64,000 bases of DNA, taken from the NCBI GenBank assembly GCA_963780815.1, contig CAWADG010000010.1:124001-188000 (forward strand). The letters are read 5' to 3'. The notes below the pieces were generated by a model. The model saw only the letters and a program-made list of their open reading frames with translations. It was not told where the DNA came from and ran no database searches. A program made the translations under genes and the position numbers. This stretch comes from VRUE01 sp963780815. GTDB taxonomy: Bacteria; Actinomycetota; Thermoleophilia; Solirubrobacterales; 70-9. Below, in pieces: positions 52,181-59,625 of this stretch. The stretch's first letter is position 1; each line of letters begins with the position of its first letter.

Positions 52181-52957
52181 ATGCCCAGGTACTCCGAGGA
52201 GGAAGCACGCCTGGCTGTCGCTGCATCGATGTCCTACAGCGAAGTGCTTCGCCGTCTTGGAATGAGACCTGCCGGCGGCAATCACGCGGTTCTCCGGAAG
52301 TACGTCGATCACGTATGGCGCATCTCGACCGATCATTTCGATCCCAACGCTGCCTCGAACGCGTCCCCCAAGAACCCGCCGATGCCACTGGATGAGATTC
52401 TGGTCCAAGGCTCAACCTATTCGCGTCGGAACCTCAAGCGCCGCTTGTTCGATGAGAATCTCAGGGAGCGGAAGTGCGAGCTCTGCGGCCAGGGTGAAAT
52501 CTGGCGTGGGAACCGAATGTCGCTGATCCTTGACCACATCAACGGAGTTCCCGACGACAATCGCTTGGAGAACCTCCGACTGGTCTGCCCGAACTGCGCG
52601 GCGACCCTAGAGACCCACTGCGGGCGGAAAAACCGGATGCCGCCCCCCATTCGTGCCTGCAAGAGGTGCGGCCGAAGGTTCACGGCGAAATATCGGCGAC
52701 ACGCATATTGCTCCCGCGAGTGCGCAATTAGCCGGGATCGTTCAACCGAGCTTCGGGGGAGGCCGACACCCGATCGTCGAAAGGTGACGCGCCCACCCTA
52801 CGAGCAACTGTTGGAGGAGATCGAGGCCGTCGGCTACTTGGCGGTGGGTCGCAAGTACGGGGTCTCCGACAACGCGGTGCGGAAGTGGGTTCGCTTCTAC
52901 GAGAGGCAGATCGAGCGCGAGGTCGGCGAGAATTCGGCGCCCGTTGACGGCGGTTGA
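52181..52957 (+). CDS. HNH endonuclease with zinc fingers and C-terminal HTH
   Basis: 258 residues. N-terminal HTH-like region (YSEVLRRLGMRPAGGNHAVL), then an HNH nuclease core: CELCGQ, LILDHINGVPDDNRLENLRL and CPNC, with a second zinc site CKRCGRRF...CSREC and a C-terminal YLAVGRKYGVSDNAVRKWVRF HTH-like stretch. Such genes are phage- or mobile-element-linked. It lies right beside tRNA-Gln, and its base composition is visibly less GC-rich than its neighbours, suggesting horizontal origin. No associated phage genes are seen here. Confidence 0.85.
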   Translation: MPRYSEEEARLAVAASMSYSEVLRRLGMRPAGGNHAVLRKYVDHVWRISTDHFDPNAASNASPKNPPMPLDEILVQGSTYSRRNLKRRLFDENLRERKCELCGQGEIWRGNRMSLILDHINGVPDDNRLENLRLVCPNCAATLETHCGRKNRMPPPIRACKRCGRRFTAKYRRHAYCSRECAISRDRSTELRGRPTPDRRKVTRPPYEQLLEEIEAVGYLAVGRKYGVSDNAVRKWVRFYERQIEREVGENSAPVDGG

Positions 52958-52976
52958 TCCCGTCTGGCGGCGCTCC

Positions 52977-52982
52977 TATGGT
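52977..52982 (+). promoter_or_regulatory. -10 box TATGGT of the HdeD gene
   Basis: Six bases before ATG 52989, predicting a leaderless message. Confidence 0.45.
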
Positions 52983-52988
52983 TGGCAC

Positions 52989-53558
52989 ATGGAGATGGGT
53001 GGCTTGGCGGCCGATCCCGAGGCCCAGAGGGAGCTGCGCCGCACCTGGAGGGCGCTGATGGCGATTGGGATCGCCGCGATCGTGATCGGCTGCATCGCGA
53101 TCATCATCCCGGCCGCCTTCTCGGTCGGAACCGCGATCTTCGTCGGCTGGATCCTGATCATCGTCGGCGCCTTCCTGGTCGCAGCGGCGTTCAACGCGCC
53201 GACACTCGGCAGCGTTCTCCTGAGGCTGGTCTGGGCATTCCTGACGGTCATCGTCGGGTTCTGGCTGGTGATCGAACCTCACAACGGCACCCTGACTCTG
53301 ACCTTCGTCCTCGGCATCTATTTCCTGTTCATGGGCGTGACCCGGATCGCGGTCGCGTTCGCGAGCCGCGGCCAGCAGGGCGCCGGCCTCGTCGGCCTCA
53401 GCGGGATCGCCGGCCTCCTGATCGGGATCCTCGTCCTCGCCAAGCTGCCGAGCTCCGCCGACTGGGCGATCGGCCTCCTGGTCGGGATCGACCTGATCTT
53501 CGCCGGCTGGATGCTGGTCTCGATCGCCCTGGTCGGCAAAGAACTCTCCCGCGCCTGA
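52989..53558 (+). CDS. HdeD-like (DUF308) membrane protein
   Basis: 189 residues with six hydrophobic segments in three pairs, beginning RTWRALMAIGIAAIVIGCIA and GWILIIVGAFLVAAAF, the repeated DUF308 pattern. HdeD proteins protect against acid stress in enterobacteria; the function here is unknown. Start fixed by TATGGT six bases before ATG 52989. Its stop codon overlaps the left arm of element C. Confidence 0.85.
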   Translation: MEMGGLAADPEAQRELRRTWRALMAIGIAAIVIGCIAIIIPAAFSVGTAIFVGWILIIVGAFLVAAAFNAPTLGSVLLRLVWAFLTVIVGFWLVIEPHNGTLTLTFVLGIYFLFMGVTRIAVAFASRGQQGAGLVGLSGIAGLLIGILVLAKLPSSADWAIGLLVGIDLIFAGWMLVSIALVGKELSRA

Positions 53559-53655
53559 CGCGGTCCGCGCAAGCAGGACAAGGACGCAGGGAGCGAAGCG
53601 TGCTCTGCACGTGAGCGACCGAGGACGCCGAGCTGCGCAGCGCAGGGCGCGTCAG
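53555..53655 (-). repeat. Structured intergenic element, copy C
   Basis: Arms CTGACGCG (53555-53562) and CGCGTCAG (53648-53655). On the minus strand: module 1 CGGCGTCCTCGGTCGC (53630-53615), hairpin CGTGC-aga-GCACG (53611-53599), module 2 CTTCGCTCCCTGCGTCCTTG (53598 downwards) then TCCTGCTT. Same order as copies A and B but inverted relative to the flanking genes. Fills the gap between hdeD and the glmU promoter. Confidence 0.68.
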
Positions 53656-53657
53656 AC

Positions 53658-53663
53658 TACGAT
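53658..53663 (+). promoter_or_regulatory. -10 box TACGAT of glmU-prs
   Basis: Six bases before the glmU GTG (53670); starts right after element C, so transcription probably begins at or near the start codon. Confidence 0.5.
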
Positions 53664-53669
53664 TCCGGG

Positions 53670-55067
53670 GTGAGTTCGCCTCTGGTCCTGGTCCTGGCGG
53701 CGGGCGAGGGGACCCGCATGCGCTCCTCGCTGCCGAAGATGCTGCATCCCGTCTGCGGGCGCCCGATGGTCGCCTGGCCGATCCTCGCCGCCCGCGAGGC
53801 CGGGGCCGGCCGCGTCGCGGTCATCGTCTCGCCGAAGCACGACCTCGCCCCCGGCCTGCCCGAGGGAACCGAGACCGTCGTCCAGCCCGAGCCAGACGGG
53901 ACCGGGGGCGCTCTTCGCGCGGCCGTAGACCTGATCGGCGAAGCGGACACCGTCGTCGTCCTTTCGGGCGACCACCCGGTCGTCTCCCCGGCGGCGATCG
54001 CCGAGCTGCTCGAGGCCCACCGCGAGGTTGACGCCGGTGCGACGGTGATGACCGCCGTGCTCGAGGAGCCCGGCAGCTACGGCCGGATCATCCGTGACCC
54101 CGACTCGGGCGACCTCGCCCGGATCGTCGAGGCGAAGGGGGAGGGCGACGCGACCCCCGAGCAGCTCGAGATCCGCGAGGTCAACACCGGCGCCTACGCC
54201 TTCGCCGCCGCCCCGCTCGCCGAGGCGCTCGGCCGGATCGGCAACGACAACTCCCAGGGCGAGTACTACATCGGTGACGCCCTGCCGCTGATCCGCGAGG
54301 CGGGCCGCCGCGTCCTCGCCGCCGTCACCGATGACGAGGGCGTGATGATGGGCGTCAACACCCGGGCCGAGCTGGCGATCGCCGAGGTCGAGTCCCGCCG
54401 CCGGATCCTCGAGGCCCACATGCTTGCCGGGGTGACGATCGTCGACCCCGCCTCGACCTGGATCGAGGCAGACGTCGAGATCGCCGCCGACGCGCGGATC
54501 GAGCCAGGCACCAGCCTCAGGGGCGGCTCCGCGGTCGGTGCGAACTCGACCGTCGGCCCACTCACCACCCTGATCGACGTGCGCCTCGGCGAGGGCGTCG
54601 TCGTCCCGCACTCCTATCTGGTCGAGTGCGACGTCCTCGACGGCTGTCAGGTCGGCCCCTACGCTTACCTGCGGCCCGGAACCGAGCTCGCCCCCGGCGC
54701 CAAGGCCGGGTCCTTCGTCGAGATCAAGAACTCGATGATCGGCGAGGGCGCCAAGGTTCCCCACCTCTCCTACGTCGGCGACGCCGAGGTCGGCGCCGGC
54801 AGCAACCTCGGCGCCGGCACCGTGACCGCCAACTACGACGGTTTCCGCAAGCACCGGACGGTGATCGGCGACCAGGTGCGGATCGGCGTTGACACGATGC
54901 TGATCGCCCCGGTACAAGTCGGGGACAAGGCCTACACTGGCGCCGGAGCGGTGCTGAAGGACGACGTTCCCGAAGGGGCACTTGCGGTGAGCGACAACGA
55001 TCAGCGGAACATCGAGGGCTACGCCGAGAAGAAGGCGGGCGAGATTCGTGAGGAGGAGGACGAGTGA
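53670..55067 (+). CDS. glmU: Bifunctional GlmU: N-acetylglucosamine-1-phosphate uridyltransferase/glucosamine-1-phosphate acetyltransferase
   Basis: Makes UDP-GlcNAc for peptidoglycan. 465 residues. The N-terminal nucleotidyltransferase has LVLAAGEGTRMRSSLPKMLH and DGTGGALRAA; the C-terminal left-handed beta-helix carries hexapeptide repeats (VGPYAYLRPGTELAPGAKAG, VGAGSNLGAGTVTANYDG) with the acetyltransferase site. GTG start at 53670. Overlaps prs by GTGA, a frequent pairing. Confidence 0.97.
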   Translation: MSSPLVLVLAAGEGTRMRSSLPKMLHPVCGRPMVAWPILAAREAGAGRVAVIVSPKHDLAPGLPEGTETVVQPEPDGTGGALRAAVDLIGEADTVVVLSGDHPVVSPAAIAELLEAHREVDAGATVMTAVLEEPGSYGRIIRDPDSGDLARIVEAKGEGDATPEQLEIREVNTGAYAFAAAPLAEALGRIGNDNSQGEYYIGDALPLIREAGRRVLAAVTDDEGVMMGVNTRAELAIAEVESRRRILEAHMLAGVTIVDPASTWIEADVEIAADARIEPGTSLRGGSAVGANSTVGPLTTLIDVRLGEGVVVPHSYLVECDVLDGCQVGPYAYLRPGTELAPGAKAGSFVEIKNSMIGEGAKVPHLSYVGDAEVGAGSNLGAGTVTANYDGFRKHRTVIGDQVRIGVDTMLIAPVQVGDKAYTGAGAVLKDDVPEGALAVSDNDQRNIEGYAEKKAGEIREEEDE

Positions 55068-56101
55068 GCGCGATCGAGGAGCGCCCGGAGACGGCGGCGG
55101 CGACCGCCATCGGGCACGACTACTCGAAGCGGATGATGGTCTTCGGCGGCCGCAGCTCGATGGAGCTCGCCGCCCGGGTCGCGAACAAGCTCGACATCGA
55201 CCTCGGGCAGGTGACGCTGAAGACCTTTGCCAACGGCGAGGTCTACTGCCGCTACGAGGAGTCGATCCGCGGCGCCGACGTCTTCATCGTCCAGTCGACC
55301 AGCGCCAACGAGCAGAGCGGGATGACCCCAAACGACGCGCTGATCGAGCTGCTGACCATGATCGACGCCGCCCAGGGCGCCTCGGCCCACCGGATAATCG
55401 CCGTCATGCCCTGGTACGGCTATGCCCGCCAGGACAAGAAGTCGGCCCCGCGTGAGCCGATCTCGGCCCGGATCGTCGCCAAGTGCCTCGAGGGGGTCGG
55501 GACCGACCGCGTCCTGACGATGGACCTCCACGCCGGACAGGTTCAGGGCTTCTTCCACATCCCGGTCGACCACATGACCGCGATGCCGATGCTGACCCAG
55601 TGGTTCGTCGACCAGAACATGACCGACGACCTCGTGATCGTCTCCCCGGACGCCGGCCGGGTGAAGACGGCCCGCAACTTCGCCCGCCGGGTCGGCACCC
55701 ACTGGGCGGTGATGGAGAAGGAGCGCCCCGCCCAGCAGGTCGCCGAGATCGGCTATGTGGTCGGCGACGTCAAGGGCAAGACGGCGGTTCTCGTCGACGA
55801 CATGATCGACACCGCGGGCACACTCTGCGCCGCGGCCCAGACCGTGCGCGACGAGGGCGCGGCGCGGGTCATCGCCTGCGCGACCCACGGTGTCTTCTCC
55901 GGTCCCGCCTACGAGCGGCTCGCCTATGAGAACTCCGGGATCGAGCGGATCGTCGTCACCGACACGATCCCGCTGCGGCCCGACGCCCCCGACAACATCA
56001 CGGTCCTGACAACCGCCAGCACCTTCGCCGACTCGATTCGGCGGATCTTCACCGACGACTCCGTCTCGGAGATCTTCGCCGGCGAGAACCAGCTCTTCTA
56101 G
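55064..56101 (+). CDS. prs: Ribose-phosphate pyrophosphokinase (PRPP synthetase)
   Basis: Makes PRPP from ribose 5-phosphate and ATP. 345 residues. FGGRSSMELAARVANKL, WYGYARQDKKSAPREPISAR (ATP-binding flexible loop), MDLHAGQVQGFF and the PRPP loop VLVDDMIDTAGTLCAA are intact. GTG start overlapping glmU. The N-terminus is slightly longer than average. Last conserved housekeeping gene before the mobile region. Confidence 0.97.
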   Translation: MSAIEERPETAAATAIGHDYSKRMMVFGGRSSMELAARVANKLDIDLGQVTLKTFANGEVYCRYEESIRGADVFIVQSTSANEQSGMTPNDALIELLTMIDAAQGASAHRIIAVMPWYGYARQDKKSAPREPISARIVAKCLEGVGTDRVLTMDLHAGQVQGFFHIPVDHMTAMPMLTQWFVDQNMTDDLVIVSPDAGRVKTARNFARRVGTHWAVMEKERPAQQVAEIGYVVGDVKGKTAVLVDDMIDTAGTLCAAAQTVRDEGAARVIACATHGVFSGPAYERLAYENSGIERIVVTDTIPLRPDAPDNITVLTTASTFADSIRRIFTDDSVSEIFAGENQLF

Positions 56102-56136
56102 CGTCACCCGCATTCCAGCGCGGTTTGCAGCCGATT

Positions 56137-56156
56137 TGCTAACGACGTGCTAACGA
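56137..56156. promoter_or_regulatory. Direct repeat TGCTAACGA x2, one helical turn apart
   Basis: TGCTAACGA at 56137-56145 and 56148-56156, 11-bp period, in the 189-base gap between prs and the small secreted gene. It could be a regulator site or integrase arm site. A short hairpin CCTTCC/GGAAAGG follows near 56203-56219. Confidence 0.4.
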
Positions 56157-56290
56157 GCGAGGACGCAATGCGGCTCACGGACGGCCAGGGGAGTGCCCGA
56201 ACCTTCCTTCGGAAAGGCGTCCAAGCTGGGGAGCGCTTTAGTTTGCGGATCTAAGCTCTGCGGACCGGATTCGCCATCAAGGAGGCCCAA

Positions 56291-56527
56291 ATGTCCGGTT
56301 TATTGCGCAAGAGCGCGTTGTTAGCGACCACCGCGGCACTTGCATTCAGTGGAGTGGCAGCCACTGCTGGCGCGGATTCCAGCAATGGCCATCACGAGCA
56401 CTGGACCGCAAAGCAGTGCGCGAATCAATCTAAACGGTGGAAAAAGGCACATAAGCACCCCACCGAAAAGCAGACGAAACAGGAGAACAAAGTCCTGAAA
56501 AAGCACGACTGCACCGAGACGGTCTGA
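56291..56527 (+). CDS. Small secreted cationic protein
   Basis: 78 residues. A signal peptide (RKSALLATTAALAFSGVAAT, cleavage near AGA-DS) precedes a mature domain of about 50 residues rich in Lys and His with two Cys (KQCANQSKRWKK and KHDCTETV), perhaps a disulfide. AAGGAGG six bases before the ATG is one of the strongest ribosome sites in the window. Function unknown; base composition is lower in GC than neighbours. Confidence 0.72.
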   Translation: MSGLLRKSALLATTAALAFSGVAATAGADSSNGHHEHWTAKQCANQSKRWKKAHKHPTEKQTKQENKVLKKHDCTETV

Positions 56528-56623
56528 GCCAACCCTGCCCTCGCCCCGCACCCACTCAGCGGCGGGGCGACGGCGGGGCACAATCGAGCCGGTGGGTTTC
56601 CCAAGGATGCAGCCGGGCGCCCA

Positions 56624-57739
56624 TCAGCCGAGCAGCGCCGCCACCCGCTCAGCCGCCAACTCGTCGGACTGCGGCAACAGGTGGGCATAAGTCGAGAGGA
56701 CGATCTTCGGGTCATCGCCGAGCCGAGCCGCGACGATATGGACCGGGACACCCGTCGGTCAGCGCCAGGGTAGCGGCCGTGTGGCGCAGGACGTGCATCG
56801 TCCCGCTCGGGATCCCGGCGGCCTTGCGGTGCTTGGCGAACTGCTCGGTGAGCCGCTGCGGATGGATCGGCCCGCCGAGCGCGATCGGCGAAGACGAGGT
56901 CGCGGTCGACGTAGGCCTCGCCGGCGAAGTCGCGCTCGAGCAGTTGCGCGTCGCGGTGGCGGCGCAGGGTCTCGACGGTCTCGGGGTCGAGCGCGATCGT
57001 CCGGCGTGACCGTGCCGACTTCGGCGGGCCGAGCGTGGCGCCGCCTCGGGTCGGGACGAGCTGCTGCTCGACCGCCAGCTTGCGCGGCCTCGAGGTCGAG
57101 GTGGCGCCAGGGGAGCCCGGCCAGCTCGCCGCGGCGCATCCCGGTCGTCGCCGCCAGCCGCCACAACGGATACAGCGCGGTCGTCGTCGACGCACCTCGA
57201 GGAAGCGGCGCAGCTCGGCGGCGGTCCAAGCCTGGGCACGGGTCGTCGTCGGCGACGGCGGGTCGGCCAGATCGGCCGGGTTGCGGACCAACTTCGACCA
57301 CCTGACCGCGTCGCGCAGGACTGCGGTGCAAGACGGCATGGACGACGCGGCGGGTCGAGACCGAGAGGCCGCGCTGCTCGAGCTTTCGATAGAGCGCGTT
57401 CAGGTCGCCGCCGCTCAACGTCTGCAACCGCCGCTGGCCGAGCTCGGGGACGATGTAGCTGCGGATCGTCGAGCGGTACTTGGTGAAGCTGAGCGGGCGC
57501 AGCGTCCCCTCGATCGCCGGCAACCATTCCTGCTCGAGGAACCGGCCGAGCGTCAGCTTCGAGGGCGCCGCGTAGGAGCCGTCGCCAAGACGGGAGAGCG
57601 TGTCGGTCAGGAACCGTTCGGCCTCGCGCTTGGTCTTGAAGCCGCCCCTGGTGCGCTGAGCGCGTTTCTGCGACTCGCCCCGTGGCTCGTCCCACATGGT
57701 GGTCCAGGTCTCGCCGCGCTTTCTGATGTGGCCTCTCAT
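56624..57739 (-). pseudogene. int: Tyrosine recombinase/phage integrase, multiply frameshifted
   Basis: Joining three frames recovers a full integrase: MRGHIRKRGETWTTMWDEPR, AP2-like SKLTLGRFLEQEWLPAIEG, core-binding STIRSYIVPELGQRRLQ, then ATTGMRRGELAGLPW (catalytic Arg), HVLRHTAATLAL (His-x-x-Arg) and LSTYAHLLPQSDELAAER (Tyr). The frame changes at about 57330, 57190, 57095, 56885 and 56750. Either the gene is decayed or the local sequence has indel errors. Starts with ATG overlapping the upstream gene stop (ATGA). Confidence 0.85.
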
Positions 57740-58422
57740 GGCTTCGCCTCGCCGCCGCGGCCGCGGACCGCCGGACCGAGGAAGCCGCGCTCGCGCGCAG
57801 CGGCAACCCAACGAGCGGCGGTCGACCTTGCCGCATGCATCGCGTCGGCCACGGTCTGAGTCGGTGGGTCGCCGTGCTCGACCGCGGCCCGATAGAGCTC
57901 GGCCACCTGGTGAAGGTTCTCGTCAGTCAACGGTGAGCCCTGGCGCGGTAGGCGCGCGCCTGCTGCGAACTGCTCGTAGAACTCGGCGCGGTCCGCCGTG
58001 GTCAGCGCCACCGGTTGCGGTCGACCGCCGCGCGGCACCGCGTCCTCGAGGCCTCTGGATCGGCGGGGAACCAGGAGCCCGGAGTAAGAGCCCCTGCCCG
58101 GCGCCTGCGGATCTTCCCAGGCCGGCGACTCGAACTTCCGGCCGGCCGCCATCACGGCGTCGCGCAACATCCGGTTGAGCGCCACGGAGTGCACAGCGGC
58201 GCTCGTGACCTCGCCGCCGGGCTCACCGGGGAGGATCGTGAGCTCTCGGCATAGCGGCTTGCCCTGCTCCATCACGATGTCGACGACGACCTCGGCGTTC
58301 TCGCGCGAGATAAGGGCTCGGAACCGTTGCGGGACCACGTACCGCTCGCCAAACAGGACGAAGATGTCGCCCTGCGGCGCGATCTGGATCCCGGTCGAGT
58401 CCTTCGGCTCATTCACGGACAA
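57736..58422 (-). CDS. Integrase-linked protein of unknown function
   Basis: 228 residues, intact. N-terminal half (PQGDIFVLFGERYVVPQRFR...) has a beta-rich look; the C-terminal part LTDENLHQVAELYRAAVEHG and TVADAMHAARSTAARWVAAA looks like an HTH and resembles proteins encoded upstream of integrases in actinobacterial elements. Stop overlaps the integrase start, so it is the first gene of the int operon. A regulator of integration is plausible but unproven. Confidence 0.7.
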   Translation of the reverse strand: MSVNEPKDSTGIQIAPQGDIFVLFGERYVVPQRFRALISRENAEVVVDIVMEQGKPLCRELTILPGEPGGEVTSAAVHSVALNRMLRDAVMAAGRKFESPAWEDPQAPGRGSYSGLLVPRRSRGLEDAVPRGGRPQPVALTTADRAEFYEQFAAGARLPRQGSPLTDENLHQVAELYRAAVEHGDPPTQTVADAMHAARSTAARWVAAARERGFLGPAVRGRGGEAKP

Positions 58423-58506
58423 TACGGTACAGCATCGGTAAGCCGACCCGCCAGCTTGCAGGAAATCGAGACAGTAAGGTCGGTATAGCGGCTTATCATT
58501 CTTGGT

Positions 58507-58746
58507 ATGACCGAGCAGGAGATGCAGCTACTGATCGAGGTCCGCCAGGCGATCGCCACCGGCAGGGCGAAGCGGGTGAGAGAGCTGTCCGGCCTCTCGA
58601 TGTCGGAGCTGGCGCGACGAGTCGGCGTTAGGCCGGCGACCGTCAGCCGGTGGGAGTCGGGCCACCGTCGGCCCGCCGGCGATGCGGCGCTGGCTTATGG
58701 CCGGGCGCTGCGGGAGATCACCGAGGGACTGGCAATTCATGGGTGA
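58507..58746 (+). CDS. XRE-family helix-turn-helix regulator
   Basis: 79 residues. HTH: LSGLSMSELARRVGVRPATVSRWESGHRRPAG (about 28-60) is a textbook Cro/cI-type domain. Divergent from the integrase operon across 84 bases, as in phage switches, and overlapping the excisionase gene by eight bases. Confidence 0.88.
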   Translation: MTEQEMQLLIEVRQAIATGRAKRVRELSGLSMSELARRVGVRPATVSRWESGHRRPAGDAALAYGRALREITEGLAIHG

Positions 58747-59008
58747 GCCGCTCGTCTACACCGTCGAGGAGGTCGCTGCCGAGCTGCGGATCGGCCGCTC
58801 CGCAGCTTACGAGGCGGTACGCCGGGGCGAGATCCCGGCGGTGCGAGTCGGGCGCGCCTGGCGCATTCCCCGACATCAGCTTGAGGCCCTACTAGGGCTC
58901 AAGAACGGCGACGGCCCGGCGGAAGAACCGGGCCATCGCGAAAACCAAACCAAGGAGGAGCAGAGTGCATCCGAGGAACAAGACATTAGAGGACCGGCTC
59001 GACGCTGA
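58739..59008 (+). CDS. xis: Excisionase-like DNA-binding protein
   Basis: 89 residues. The first 50 form the MerR-like HTH of the excisionase family: VYTVEEVAAELRIGRSAAYE, AVRRGEIPAVRVGRAWRIPR; the tail is polar and disordered. Directs integrase to excision in related elements. The ATG at 58739 overlaps the XRE stop. Confidence 0.88.
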   Translation: MGEPLVYTVEEVAAELRIGRSAAYEAVRRGEIPAVRVGRAWRIPRHQLEALLGLKNGDGPAEEPGHRENQTKEEQSASEEQDIRGPARR

Positions 59009-59436
59009 GTTTGCCGAGGCCTGGAGACCCGACCCCGGCGACCGGCTGATCGGGATCATCGACGAACTCGGCAGGTTCGACGCCGGACACGGCGCCTACC
59101 CCACCGTGACGATCGTCAGCGAGACCGGATCAACCGAAAAGGGCGAGCCGATCGAGGCCGACGGGCGCAGGACGTTCCACGGCTCCATGAAGTCGCGCAA
59201 CGGGAGCTGTCCAAGATCGCGCCACGTCTCAGCGATCGGATCGGGATTCGGTTCGACGGCAAGCACCCGGAGAAGGGCTACGGCCAGTACCGGATCACCA
59301 GCGACAGCGAGCCGGCCTTCAACTGGAAGGAGTTCGGTTACCAGGGCGCCGACGAGGAGCCGGAGCCGGACGAGGGCCAGTCGCCGTACATCGCGACGGA
59401 CGACGACGACGACGGCGGCGCGATCGCGCCGTTCTA
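58965..59436 (+). pseudogene. OB-fold/ssDNA-binding-like element protein, one frameshift
   Basis: GTG start with AAGGAGGAGCAG upstream. Frame 1 reads DRLIGIIDELGRFDAGHGAY and TVTIVSETGSTEKGEPIEAD; near 59187 the frame shifts by one base, after which EVAQRELSKIAPRLSDRIGI, RFDGKHPEKGYGQYRITSDS and an acidic tail (DDDDDGGAIAPF) follow. Strand-rich core and acidic C-terminus resemble phage single-strand-binding proteins. Either a single-base lesion or a sequencing error. Confidence 0.6.
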
Positions 59437-59442
59437 GGTCCG

Positions 59443-59625
59443 GTGAACGACCACGACGACAAGATCATCAAGTGGCTCATCGGCCAGGTCGGAAGGATCG
59501 AGTCGCTGCACGCGGAGGTCGAGAACCTCAAGGTCGACCTAGCCTGGGCGCTCGAGCGGCTCGAGAATCTCGACCCCACCGACGAGAAGGAGCCCGTCGG
59601 TGAGCAGACCGCACTCACCCTCTGA
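59443..59625 (+). CDS. Small coiled-coil element protein
   Basis: 60 residues, mostly one helix: IIKWLIGQVGRIESLHAEVE and LKVDLAWALERLENL, heptad-like. GTG start six bases after the preceding stop; overlaps the primase gene by 26 bases. Function unknown. Confidence 0.55.
   Translation: MNDHDDKIIKWLIGQVGRIESLHAEVENLKVDLAWALERLENLDPTDEKEPVGEQTALTL

Noticed and set aside
52040..52957. HNH gene as part of the integrative element at 56.6 kb
   Set aside because: hdeD, glmU and prs, all intact housekeeping-type genes, lie between, and no shared repeat was seen.
56624..57739. Programmed frameshifting in the integrase
   Set aside because: About five shifts at places without slippery heptamers; decay or sequence error is more economical.
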